From contig NZ_LT990039.1 of the NCBI RefSeq assembly GCF_900312975.1, positions 744,001 to 808,000 on the forward strand: a DNA stretch of 64,000 bases, read 5' to 3'. Positions 6,710-14,255 of this stretch are shown piece after piece. Under the pieces are notes generated by a model, which saw only the letters and a program-made list of their open reading frames with translations, was not told where the DNA came from and did no database searches. Source of the DNA: Massilistercora timonensis. Its GTDB lineage: Bacteria; Bacillota; Clostridia; Lachnospirales; Lachnospiraceae. The position numbers and the translations under genes are program-made. The number at the start of each line of letters is the position of its first letter. The first letter of the stretch is position 1.

Positions 6710-8155
6710 TTACCGTTCCGGCCCCCGGTCATGGGACTTGTCCTGTCCCTGGCGGGCCAGTTGGTCGGCGGCCTTGCGGAGCCGTTCAACGGCTTTCAGT
6801 TCCTCCCGCATGGCTTTCATGTCGATGGTGTCCACCTGCTTCTGGGCGGTCAGCAGGTCGATCTCGCGCTGCCATGCCTTGGGGGTGATTTCCTCACCGC
6901 TGTCCTTCAGTTCCTTCAGATACCGGGCCGCCGCATCATAGAGGATCAGTTCCCGGCTGTGGCGCTGCTCGAACAGTTCCCGTTTCTCCGGCTTTACCTT
7001 GGCAAGCTGCTTGCGGATGGGCTTGTACTTGTTGTACTGCGCCCACATCTCCCCGCGCTCAGTGAGGACAGCGATCCGGCGCTCGGCTTTGACGATCTCT
7101 CCCCGCAGGTCATAGTAGCGGGTGTTCATATCGGAAATTTTTTCATGGAGCTGCTGCATGGACTGGATGCCGTTTGCCTGCAAAAAGCTGAACAGGGCGG
7201 CGCTCTCCTGCAAAGCCCGGATTTTGCCGGTACGGGTGTCAGGCCGCTTGAGCTGCTGCTGGGCCTCCCACAAGTCCATCATGCTGGGCTGCTGGCCCTC
7301 CGGCTTCTCTGCCTCGGCCTTAGACCAGTTGTAAAGGCGGGTAATGCGGGCCTTGATTTCTTTCAGCAGCTTGTTGTCAGCGGCGATCTGCCGGTTTACT
7401 TCTCCCTTGTCAGTGCGGATGCCGCGCTTCTCCATCTGGCTGGCCGCTGGCCCCAGGTGGACAGAGGGGATTTTATCAATGCCCCGGCGCTTGTAGCTGC
7501 GGTGGTCTACCAGGGCAGGCTGACCGGCGGCCTCCAATGCCCGGTTGGTATAGGCCGCCCATGCCGCCCGCCAAATCTCCACATTCCCTTTATCGTTCCA
7601 GTCGGTGGTGTCCTCCCGGTGGTTCTTCCAGCCGCCTTTCCCATCCGGGATACGCTGGCCGTTCTCGTCCAGGTCGTATGCCTTGCGGCACTTCGCGCTC
7701 CATGCGCCATTTTCTTTCAGGGGCCGGACGGTCAGCATGATATGAACATGGGGGTTGCCGGTTCCCTTGTCATGGATGGCAAAATCAGCGCACATCCCCT
7801 TGTCCACAAAGTTGTCCTTGACATAGGCCCGGACAAGGGCAAGCTGCTGTTCCCTGGACAGTTCGCGGGGTAGGGCCGCCTCGATCTCGCGGGCAAGCTG
7901 GCTGTCCCTGGCTTTCTCGATCTGCTCCACACTGTTCCAGAGAGTGGAGCGGTCTGCAAACTCTGGCGGGGCGTGGGAGGGCAGCATGATTTCTGCATGG
8001 ACAACGCCGCCCTTCCGGGTGTAATCATGGGTCAGGCCGTCCCATTCATTTGTCAGTTTAGTTCCGCTGCGGTAGGCGGCTGCGGCAACAGCGGAACGGC
8101 CCTCGCTGCGCTTGATGATACTGACGGGGATATGGCAAAAATCTATGGGTGGCAC
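6710..8155 (-). CDS. MobA/MobL-family relaxase (IncQ type)
   Basis: The protein is about 481 residues. The N-terminus IPVSIIKRSEGRSAVAAAAYRSG holds the likely catalytic tyrosine (Y28 from the GTG start), and GTGNPHVHIM holds the metal-binding histidines (H128, H136, H138) of MOBQ relaxases. The C-terminal half is basic and coiled-coil rich. The frame is open far upstream, but the region above 8155 is the oriT. AAGGAGG overlaps a GTG at 8155, while an ATA nine bases further in (8146) sits at ideal spacing and aligns with the usual family start, so the true start is uncertain. The enzyme nicks oriT to begin mobilization. Confidence 0.88.
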   Translation of the reverse strand: MPPIDFCHIPVSIIKRSEGRSAVAAAAYRSGTKLTNEWDGLTHDYTRKGGVVHAEIMLPSHAPPEFADRSTLWNSVEQIEKARDSQLAREIEAALPRELSREQQLALVRAYVKDNFVDKGMCADFAIHDKGTGNPHVHIMLTVRPLKENGAWSAKCRKAYDLDENGQRIPDGKGGWKNHREDTTDWNDKGNVEIWRAAWAAYTNRALEAAGQPALVDHRSYKRRGIDKIPSVHLGPAASQMEKRGIRTDKGEVNRQIAADNKLLKEIKARITRLYNWSKAEAEKPEGQQPSMMDLWEAQQQLKRPDTRTGKIRALQESAALFSFLQANGIQSMQQLHEKISDMNTRYYDLRGEIVKAERRIAVLTERGEMWAQYNKYKPIRKQLAKVKPEKRELFEQRHSRELILYDAAARYLKELKDSGEEITPKAWQREIDLLTAQKQVDTIDMKAMREELKAVERLRKAADQLARQGQDKSHDRGPER

Positions 8156-8289
8156 CTCCTTTCGGCGGGGATATTTCAGGCGACCTGGAGCCGAACAGAC
8201 GCGAAGCGGGTGTTTGGCTGCGCGGGGCGCACAAGGGGTTTGGGGAGTGTAGCTCCCCATCGCGCTCGGAGAGCGCAACAGCCCCCGGC

Positions 8290-8328
8290 AGGGCGCACGA
8301 CACCGGCAACGGTGTATAAGTGCGCCCT
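8290..8328 (+). other. oriT: oriT with IncQ-type nick motif
   Basis: AGGGCGCAC (8290-8298) pairs with GTGCGCCCT (8320-8328), and inside it CACCG (8301-8305) pairs with CGGTG (8310-8314) around a GCAA loop. The right arm lies in TAAGTGCGCCCT (8317-8328), the conserved nick region of IncQ/R1162-type origins. A second palindrome, CCCTTGTAAACAAGGG, follows at 8325-8340. The site lies just upstream of the MOBQ relaxase gene, as expected. Confidence 0.82.
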
Positions 8329-8342
8329 TGTAAACAAGGGAC

Positions 8343-8639
8343 TTACGGCTTGTCCCCGGATTTCGGCAGTTTTGCGGCCAGTTCCGCCGCCCCCGGAAGA
8401 TGGGACAGGGCAATCAGGAACGCCTTGACCTCTACGCCGGGAAGGTCGGGGGCCAAAGGGAAAATGCCCTCCAAAATGGCCCCGCGTTCAATCAGGCGGC
8501 GGGTGCGGGCCTTGCGTTCCTCATTGCGCTGCTTGTTCTCCAAAATCTTCTGGCGGTTCTCAAGCTGCCGGATTTCCTTCAGGACTTCTTCGCGCTCGTC
8601 TTTTTTCTGTTTCGCTTGGGCGGTGCTGTCTTTGTGCAT
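8343..8639 (-). CDS. DUF3847-like coiled-coil protein
   Basis: This is a 98-residue, highly charged protein. The first half is a predicted coiled coil (KQKKDEREEVLKEIRQLENR). It is followed by RKARTRRLIERGAILEGIFP, the pattern of DUF3847 proteins that accompany MOBQ relaxases on Clostridia elements. It lies directly upstream of oriT and the relaxase on the same strand, and overlaps the end of the preceding sigma-like gene by 61 bases. A role as relaxosome accessory, comparable to MobC proteins, is a guess from position. Confidence 0.68.
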   Translation of the reverse strand: MHKDSTAQAKQKKDEREEVLKEIRQLENRQKILENKQRNEERKARTRRLIERGAILEGIFPLAPDLPGVEVKAFLIALSHLPGAAELAAKLPKSGDKP

Positions 8640-9118
8640 ATCGCTTTCTCCTTTAGCGGCTTCATCCAGCCGCGCTTGATATAATATTTCTGTAACTTGA
8701 TGATGGCGTTGCGAACCGTGACAATGGCCGCTGATGTCGTGAAGCCTTCGGCCTCGGCAATCTCCTTAAACTGCTTGCCCTCCCAAAACCGGGCATGAAG
8801 GCAGCTTGCCTGCCGGGGCGTCAGGGTGGCAAGAGCCTCCCGGAGCCGTTCCATCATCAGAGCATGGGCGGCCTCCTGTTCCCGTTCCGTTTCCTTCTCC
8901 ATCAGAATATCTTCCGGGGAGATGACCTGTTCCGGGAAATGGTGTTCTATGCCGGGGGAAGCGTCCAGAGAATAACAGTGGTAGTGCTGCTTTGCGTCAT
9001 TGGCGTTCTCTGCGCGGCTTTCCTCTACAATGGCGTCTGCAACCTCGTCCGGCACTTCCACAAAAGTGTCCTTCTTGCAAATCGGGTAGTAGTATTTTTT
9101 CAGGTTGATGGTTTTCAT
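8579..9118 (-). CDS. Sigma-70 region 4-like protein 1
   Basis: This 179-residue protein starts MKTINLKKYYYPICKKDTFVE, shared with the next two genes. It has the acidic linker SPEDILMEKETEREQE and a sigma region 4-like helix-turn-helix (LTPRQASCLHARFWEGKQFKEIAE). There is no region 2, so it cannot bind a -10 element like a full sigma factor. The C-terminus is strongly basic (PPKRNRKKTSAKKS). The start at 9118 overlaps the stop of protein 2 by four bases (ATGA). It is probably a transcription regulator of the element. Some databases call such proteins sigma factors. Confidence 0.75.
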   Translation of the reverse strand: MKTINLKKYYYPICKKDTFVEVPDEVADAIVEESRAENANDAKQHYHCYSLDASPGIEHHFPEQVISPEDILMEKETEREQEAAHALMMERLREALATLTPRQASCLHARFWEGKQFKEIAEAEGFTTSAAIVTVRNAIIKLQKYYIKRGWMKPLKEKAICTKTAPPKRNRKKTSAKKS

Positions 9119-9576
9119 AGGCCGCTTGTCCATTTCCGGCGCATGAAGTACCGGCGCAGCCGCCGGAGCGCCGCATGGATGGACTTCCCAGCCTGGGATG
9201 GGGTGATACCCTCCATCGCGGCAATGTCCTTCACTTTCATCCCCAGCATATACCGGGCATGGACACGGCGGGCCTGCGTTGGAGTCAGAGAGGAAATGGC
9301 CTCATAGAGCCGCCGGAGCAGTTCGGCATATTCGGCCTGCGCCTCCTTTTCCATCAGGCAATCCTCCGGCGATGGCTGCGCCCAGCCGATGGCGGCGTTC
9401 TCAATCCCATCATTGCAGTCAAGGGAATAAAACGCCTTGTAGCGGTACATCTTGCGCTCCCTGGCGGCCTCGGCCCGCTTGTCCAGTAGGAACGCCTCGA
9501 CAATTTCATCCGACACCTCCACAAAGGTGTCCTCAGTGCAGAACGGGTAATATTGCTTTAGGTTGATGGTCTGCAT
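9115..9576 (-). CDS. Sigma-70 region 4-like protein 2
   Basis: This 153-residue paralogue starts MQTINLKQYYPFCTEDTFVEV. It shares the linker SPEDCLMEKEAQAEYAELL and the helix-turn-helix LTPTQARRVHARYMLGMKVKDIAAMEGIT with its neighbours. It lacks sigma region 2. An upstream ATG exists, but the start at 9576 is preferred because the N-terminal block matches the paralogues. It is translationally coupled to protein 1 through an ATGA overlap and lies 10 bases after protein 3, so the group is one operon. Confidence 0.75.
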   Translation of the reverse strand: MQTINLKQYYPFCTEDTFVEVSDEIVEAFLLDKRAEAARERKMYRYKAFYSLDCNDGIENAAIGWAQPSPEDCLMEKEAQAEYAELLRRLYEAISSLTPTQARRVHARYMLGMKVKDIAAMEGITPSQAGKSIHAALRRLRRYFMRRKWTSGL

Positions 9577-9586
9577 AGGCCCGCCC

Positions 9587-10039
9587 TCACTCTGCCGGGA
9601 AAAGGCAGTCATAGCAGCGGCGCATATTCCGCAGGCCCCGCCGGATGGCAACGCTGACCTTGCTGCTGTCTACGCCCTCCATCCGGGAGATTTCCGGCTG
9701 GCTGATACCGGCGATGTAGTAGGCCCGGACGCGGCGGGCCTGTGTGGGGGTGGCATGGGCCAGAGCCTCCGGCAAGGCAGCCAGCAGCCGCAGATGGGCG
9801 GCCCGTTCCTCGCGCTCCAAAAGGATTTCCTCCGGCGATCTGCCGTGTTCCAGCGCATAGTTCTCCGTCCAGCTATACGCGTCCAGGGAGTAGTAGGCGC
9901 GGTGGTAGACCTTCCGGCGCTCATAGTTGTTCATCTCGCGCTGGGCCTGTCGCATGACTTCCCAAACTTCATCGCTGACCTCCACAAACTCGTCATGCCG
10001 GTAGTGGGGATAAATCCACCGCAGATTGATTGTTTTCAT
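9587..10039 (-). CDS. Sigma-70 region 4-like protein 3
   Basis: This 150-residue paralogue starts MKTINLRWIYPHYRHDEFVEV, preceded by AGGAGG. It carries RSPEEILLEREERAAHL and the helix-turn-helix ATPTQARRVRAYYIAGISQPEISRMEGV, then SVAIRRGLRNMRRCY. The three related proteins keep the N-terminal block, the acidic linker and the DNA-binding helix but differ in the recognition helix. This suggests duplicated regulators with different targets or partners. Confidence 0.75.
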   Translation of the reverse strand: MKTINLRWIYPHYRHDEFVEVSDEVWEVMRQAQREMNNYERRKVYHRAYYSLDAYSWTENYALEHGRSPEEILLEREERAAHLRLLAALPEALAHATPTQARRVRAYYIAGISQPEISRMEGVDSSKVSVAIRRGLRNMRRCYDCLFPAE

Positions 10040-10142
10040 AGGCTTACCTCCTGAAAATGGGAGAGGCGGGCAGCTTGTCCGCTGTCCGCCTCCCGCTGGG
10101 ATAAGGGAAACAATCCCTTTCACTTGGTAGCCCGAAAAGGGG

Positions 10143-10556
10143 TCATTCGTATGGGTGGTTTCTCAAATTTTTTTGAAAAATTTTTCTGACCGCTTCAATG
10201 GAGCCTTGCACCGAACTCTTGGAGCAGCCGCACAGGGCAGCAATCTCCGAAAAACTCAGCCCGTCCAGGGCATAGAGCAGGAACCGGCGGCGCTGGGCCT
10301 CGGTGCAGGTTTCCAGGACGGCCATCAGCTCATCCAGCGTTTCCATGCGGCAAAGGTATTCCTCCGGCGTTTCGCCGTAGATACCCACGCCCTCGGTGGC
10401 AACTATGTATTCGTCAAACTCCCGGCCATCCCAATGCCGCCGCTGCTCATGGGACAGGTTCTCGGCTTTGTGGTCGGCCCGGTCAAGAAATTCATAGACT
10501 TCCAGCGTGACCTCCACGGCCACAGCTTGTCCGTTGTAATTGATGGTGACTTCCAT
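10143..10556 (-). CDS. Sigma-70 region 4-like protein 4 (most divergent)
   Basis: This 137-residue protein starts MEVTINYNGQAVAVEVTLEV. It has a histidine/arginine-rich middle (SHEQRRHWDGREFDEYIV), the linker ETPEEYLCRMETLDEL and the helix-turn-helix CTEAQRRRFLLYALDGLSFSEIAALCGCS. Its N-terminus differs from the other three but occupies the same place. It is the first gene of the quartet, starting after AGGAAAGGCCG. The ~100-base gap to protein 3 holds no other gene. Confidence 0.72.
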   Translation of the reverse strand: MEVTINYNGQAVAVEVTLEVYEFLDRADHKAENLSHEQRRHWDGREFDEYIVATEGVGIYGETPEEYLCRMETLDELMAVLETCTEAQRRRFLLYALDGLSFSEIAALCGCSKSSVQGSIEAVRKIFQKNLRNHPYE

Positions 10557-10723
10557 CGGCCTTTCCTCCGTTCAGATTTTTGCGGGAAAATCTGAACGGG
10601 GCGGCGGGGAACGACACCGGGGGCAGGGTTCGGGCCATGTTGGCCCGATGTTCCGGCCCCATAGGTATGAAAAAACGCCCGGACAGCATGAAGCTATTCG
10701 AGCGCAAAAAACACGGTATTCAG

Positions 10724-10837
10724 TTACATTGTGACAATTTTCGCACTGGCTGCCAGACGGGGCCTGTCCGGTGGCCGGGATTTTTTTGACGATAGTGCAA
10801 ATATCGTCTGAATTTGTCGGCGGTCAGTGTGCTTCAT
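10724..10837 (-). CDS. Possible 37-codon peptide upstream of the sigma-like quartet
   Basis: An ATG at 10837 opens a short basic frame, MKHTDRRQIQTIFALSS followed by KKSRPPDRPRLAASAKIVTM, ending at 10724. AGGAGGG lies eight bases upstream but in the loop of a 7-bp hairpin (10838-10860). The remaining sequence between 10,557 and 11,041 shows no other convincing gene. It could be a regulatory leader peptide or chance. I do not recognise it. Confidence 0.35.
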   Translation of the reverse strand: MKHTDRRQIQTIFALSSKKSRPPDRPRLAASAKIVTM

Positions 10838-10860
10838 GGCGGCTCCCTCCTAAAGCCGCC
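10838..10860 (-). promoter_or_regulatory. Hairpin enclosing a Shine-Dalgarno sequence
   Basis: GGCGGCT (10838-10844) pairs with AGCCGCC (10854-10860). On the minus strand the loop exposes TTTAGGAGGG and the stem ends directly at the ATG of the 37-codon frame. Access of the ribosome to this site could be controlled. Confidence 0.4.
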
Positions 10861-11041
10861 GTGTCAGCGTGTAGGCGTCACTCCTTTGTCGAGGGCATAA
10901 GGAACGGCGGCCTTGATGTTACTCAAAACCGCCGCAGTACCCTGAAAATCCATTATAGGCGCACGAAGCTACCTGCCCTGCAACGGTTTTTTCTTTCCCC
11001 GTTTAGCGGGGCAGGATAGCTTTATATTGAAATTCGGAGAT

Positions 11042-13522
11042 TCACTCGATAGTTTCTATCGAATCCACAATATTCATTTTGGAGATATTTCGCAGTGGAA
11101 TCGCCGTTGCCAACAAACAGGCCAAAATAGAAATAATCGCAGCTTCAGCGATCGCCAAAACGGGGACAGAAACGATCTGTAAAGTGTCTGTCTGTGCAGC
11201 ATTAACAAAGACGCAACAGATATAGCCCAGCACTGCACCAATCAATGATGCAAAAATCCCGTAATAAGCGCCCTCCCACAGAAATGTTTTATATAGGCTT
11301 GCTGCACTCATTCCAATGGCCCGCTGCATACCAATCTCATTGACACGGGTATGGATATTGCTGTAAACCGTGTTTATGATATTCAATATACCAATAATTC
11401 CGATAAAGATAATCAGCGCCCAGCAAAGCATTTTGATTTGTTCAAAGCTTTCTGCCATTTCGTTGCTGCTTTCAAGATAAGAAAGCCAATGAGTTCCCGG
11501 ATATTCACGACACCAGTTATCCAACCAGTTTTCAAAGGAATCTGTATCAGCACTATCCTGTAATGTCGGATAGATTTCTGAATAGCTGTCATTTTCAAGC
11601 AGCGAGCAATATATTTCTTCATTCACAATAATCTGGACACCGTTGGCAAACCCTTCATTGTTGATTGAAATTGGATTATCAATCAACGCTATTACTCGAA
11701 GTGTTCTGCCTCCCAACTGAATCGTATCACCAACAGCAAGCTCTGTGTACTCCATAGGCGTATCCCCGTAGGAAAATGGGATAGGATTTTTGACGAGGCA
11801 GCCTGTTCCATCGTTTAGTGCCTGCTTATCCTGATCCGAAAGGTTGGGTGCGTAGATCTCTAATAGCCCATCGTCAATATTTGCAAGCTGAAAGGTTTCG
11901 TAGCTTTGCACAGACAAATCTGTTTCAAAGGGAAGTTCGTCACCGGCGCCTTGCATAAATATGGAAAGCCTGGTGGTGGAAAGTCTTTCTACTGCGTCGT
12001 TTGCTTTCAATGTATCTACAGCTTCCGCCGGAATACCCAATGTTTCATTTGTAACAGCATAATCGCTGAAATACATATCCTGAACCGAACTACTGGCATC
12101 CAGCAGATTGGTAAAGCTCTGCAAAGCGACAAAGACGGTAATGCTCATAACAAGAGAAAGAATCGTAACGAGTGTTCTGCCACGCCCACGTTTCAAATTC
12201 AGCCTTGCGTAGTAAGATTCAAAATGATAGATTTTGCGATTTCGTTTTCCACGACGTTTGATCTTCACAGCGTGGCCAGACATAGCGACTGTCGGAGATA
12301 CACGGGATGCGTATCGGGCAGCAGGAAACGCAGCCAGGAGAGCAAAAAAAAGTGTGACTGCAACACTAGCGAGGAGCATGGGTAACTTCACCGAACTGGC
12401 CGCGCTGATGGCCGCAGTTAATTCGGAAGCACTATTTACCATGAATATATCGGGATTGAGAACACTCGTAGCAGCAATCAGCACTCCCTTTGCTGACAAT
12501 GTACCGAGTACCAGCCCGATAGGGATACCGATCCCGCAAAGGATCAAGAGCTGCAAGGAAACAAGACGATATATCTGCCCTCGCTCTCCACCGATTGCGC
12601 GAAGCGTTCCATATTCTTTAATGCGTTTTGTAATGGAAATTTTGAGAATGTTGTAAATAACCAATCCGGCTGCAAACAAGACCAATACGCCTACCAAAAT
12701 ACACGCCACTGTCATAAAAGGAAAGCCTGAACCAGCATCGCTGCTGGTTGCCTCGTCATACGAAATACCGATGGCGTCAAGTAAAACCCAGTTGTATTGG
12801 ATATACCGTTCCTCTACATTCAACTCCGTCGCAAGATCATAAACAATGCTCTGAAAGTTTTGCTTGTCATGGGTCTTAAAGTCAGTGGAATAAAGCAAAT
12901 ATTCTTCCGGCAGTAAATTTTCTGCGGTTCCGTTTCCCACAATTCCCGAAACTGTGCCGGTTGTATATCCGATATAGCTGCTTTCAAGAATACCCGTCAA
13001 TATAAAATTGCCGGAATATTCAAATTCTGGCAGAGAACCATCCATAACAGACACACGCATATCCAGAGAAACAGTATCCCCAATCGCAACATCTAATCCG
13101 AGATATTGGATACTATCTTCTGGTAATGCAATTTCGTTTGCGGCCTCTGGTAAACGTCCCTCTTTTATAGTTCCGATTGACGGATACATAGATAGAGCGT
13201 TATCGTGATATTCCCGAAGGTATAGAGATAAACTGCTGCTGCCTAACGGCGTACTGCCGACAAAGATTATATCTCCTACATCGTACAGACGGTCATCTTC
13301 GTGCAGCTTTTGCGCCTGTTCTTGATTTAGCTGATGGAAGGTTGCATAGCGGTTTCCATTCAGACTCGCCGCCTGCTCCATCCGCATAGATTGTAATATC
13401 CCAATGGACTGACCGACTACCGTTGTCATGATCGTAGACATGATAACCGCAATCAAAATCAAGATTGCTGTGATTTTCTGCGCTTTTAGTTCTTTCCATG
13501 TAAGTGCTAAATAGGATTTCAT
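11042..13522 (-). CDS. ABC transporter permease, FtsX/MacB type, 826 residues
   Basis: The protein has an N-terminal membrane helix (about 15-35), a large extracellular domain (about 40-270), a triplet of helices around 275-400, a cytoplasmic loop, and a repeat of the pattern (helix near 450, outer domain, final helices 690-815). FtsX-like motifs GTLRAIGGERGQIYRL and GMQRAIGMSAASLY are both present. The two-lobed layout fits BceB/SalY-like or MacB-like permeases, which usually expel or sense antimicrobial peptides. The gene overlaps the ATPase gene by four bases. GC content is visibly lower than in flanking genes, so this cargo was probably acquired. Confidence 0.9.
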   Translation of the reverse strand: MKSYLALTWKELKAQKITAILILIAVIMSTIMTTVVGQSIGILQSMRMEQAASLNGNRYATFHQLNQEQAQKLHEDDRLYDVGDIIFVGSTPLGSSSLSLYLREYHDNALSMYPSIGTIKEGRLPEAANEIALPEDSIQYLGLDVAIGDTVSLDMRVSVMDGSLPEFEYSGNFILTGILESSYIGYTTGTVSGIVGNGTAENLLPEEYLLYSTDFKTHDKQNFQSIVYDLATELNVEERYIQYNWVLLDAIGISYDEATSSDAGSGFPFMTVACILVGVLVLFAAGLVIYNILKISITKRIKEYGTLRAIGGERGQIYRLVSLQLLILCGIGIPIGLVLGTLSAKGVLIAATSVLNPDIFMVNSASELTAAISAASSVKLPMLLASVAVTLFFALLAAFPAARYASRVSPTVAMSGHAVKIKRRGKRNRKIYHFESYYARLNLKRGRGRTLVTILSLVMSITVFVALQSFTNLLDASSSVQDMYFSDYAVTNETLGIPAEAVDTLKANDAVERLSTTRLSIFMQGAGDELPFETDLSVQSYETFQLANIDDGLLEIYAPNLSDQDKQALNDGTGCLVKNPIPFSYGDTPMEYTELAVGDTIQLGGRTLRVIALIDNPISINNEGFANGVQIIVNEEIYCSLLENDSYSEIYPTLQDSADTDSFENWLDNWCREYPGTHWLSYLESSNEMAESFEQIKMLCWALIIFIGIIGILNIINTVYSNIHTRVNEIGMQRAIGMSAASLYKTFLWEGAYYGIFASLIGAVLGYICCVFVNAAQTDTLQIVSVPVLAIAEAAIISILACLLATAIPLRNISKMNIVDSIETIE

Positions 13523-14193
13523 TTTGCCGTCACCTCCGAAAGAACCCCGTCCACAATGACAAATTGCCGGTCTGCCATTCTTGCAATACGGCTGTCATGG
13601 GTAATGATAACAAGCGTTTTCCCCATCTTCTTCCATATGTTTTGCAGCATTTCCATAACCTCGCTGCCACTTTTACTATCCAGATTCCCAGTTGGTTCAT
13701 CCGCAAAGATAATATCGGGTTTTGCAATCAGAGCGCGGGCAATCGCTACACGTTGCTGCTGACCGCCGGAAAGCTCATGGGGTAAATGGGTAAGGCGCTC
13801 CCGAATCCCCAGCAATTCCGTAAGCTGCTTTAGATAGGCTTCATCCGGCTGCTTTTTATCTAACAATAGAGGCATAATGATATTTTCTTTTGCGGTCAAG
13901 ACGGGAAGCAGGTTAAACTGCTGGAAGATGAAACCGATACGCTGGCGACGAAAAGCAGACAGAGCTTTGTCGTTGAAACTGTATATGTCTTTTCCATCGT
14001 ATGTCAAGCTGCCAGAAGTTGGCTTATCCAGCCCTGACAATAAATGAAGCAGGGTACTTTTTCCGCTGCCAGAAGGCCCCATGATGGAGATAAAGTCGCT
14101 GGATGCAATTTCAAGATTGGCTTTATCCAACGCGACAACACGGCTTTCGCCGCTGCCGTAGATTTTTGATAGTTCTTTTGCCTCAATATTCAT
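13519..14193 (-). CDS. ABC transporter ATPase, LolD/MacB type
   Basis: This is a 224-residue nucleotide-binding subunit with Walker A GPSGSGKST (40-48), Q-loop FIFQQFNLLP, signature LSGGQQQRVA, Walker B IIFADEPTGNLDS and the H-loop ITHDSRIA. The DEPTGNLD motif is typical of LolD/MacB/BceA ATPases that partner FtsX-type permeases. It is followed at once by the permease gene. Its start is preceded by a hairpin that contains the ribosome site (14194-14231), which suggests regulated expression separate from the two-component genes upstream. Confidence 0.93.
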   Translation of the reverse strand: MNIEAKELSKIYGSGESRVVALDKANLEIASSDFISIMGPSGSGKSTLLHLLSGLDKPTSGSLTYDGKDIYSFNDKALSAFRRQRIGFIFQQFNLLPVLTAKENIIMPLLLDKKQPDEAYLKQLTELLGIRERLTHLPHELSGGQQQRVAIARALIAKPDIIFADEPTGNLDSKSGSEVMEMLQNIWKKMGKTLVIITHDSRIARMADRQFVIVDGVLSEVTAK

Positions 14194-14231
14194 AAAAAAA
14201 CACTCTCCTTATTTGTGGTATAAGGAGAGTG
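14194..14231 (-). promoter_or_regulatory. Hairpin with T run overlapping the ABC ATPase ribosome site
   Basis: CACTCTCCTTAT and ATAAGGAGAGTG (14220-14231 with 14201-14212, minus strand) form a perfect 12-bp stem with a 7-base loop, followed by seven T residues and the ATG at 14193. The 3' arm is the AAGGAG ribosome site. It can act as an intrinsic terminator or block translation. Confidence 0.65.
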
Positions 14232-14255
14232 TAAAATAAAAATCTCAAAAATTGC

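Noticed and set aside
6632-7873. A 413-codon open frame on the plus strand opposite the relaxase gene
   Set aside because: It is antisense to a well-supported relaxase in GC-rich DNA. The protein has no recognisable domain and no ribosome site. Similar long antisense frames oppose ftsH, uvrC, polC and the aminotransferase genes and are rejected for the same reason.
10986-11036. Possible terminator CCCCG-TTTA-CGGGG after the ABC permease
   Set aside because: The stem is short and there is no T run on the side that would serve the permease gene, so it is not called.
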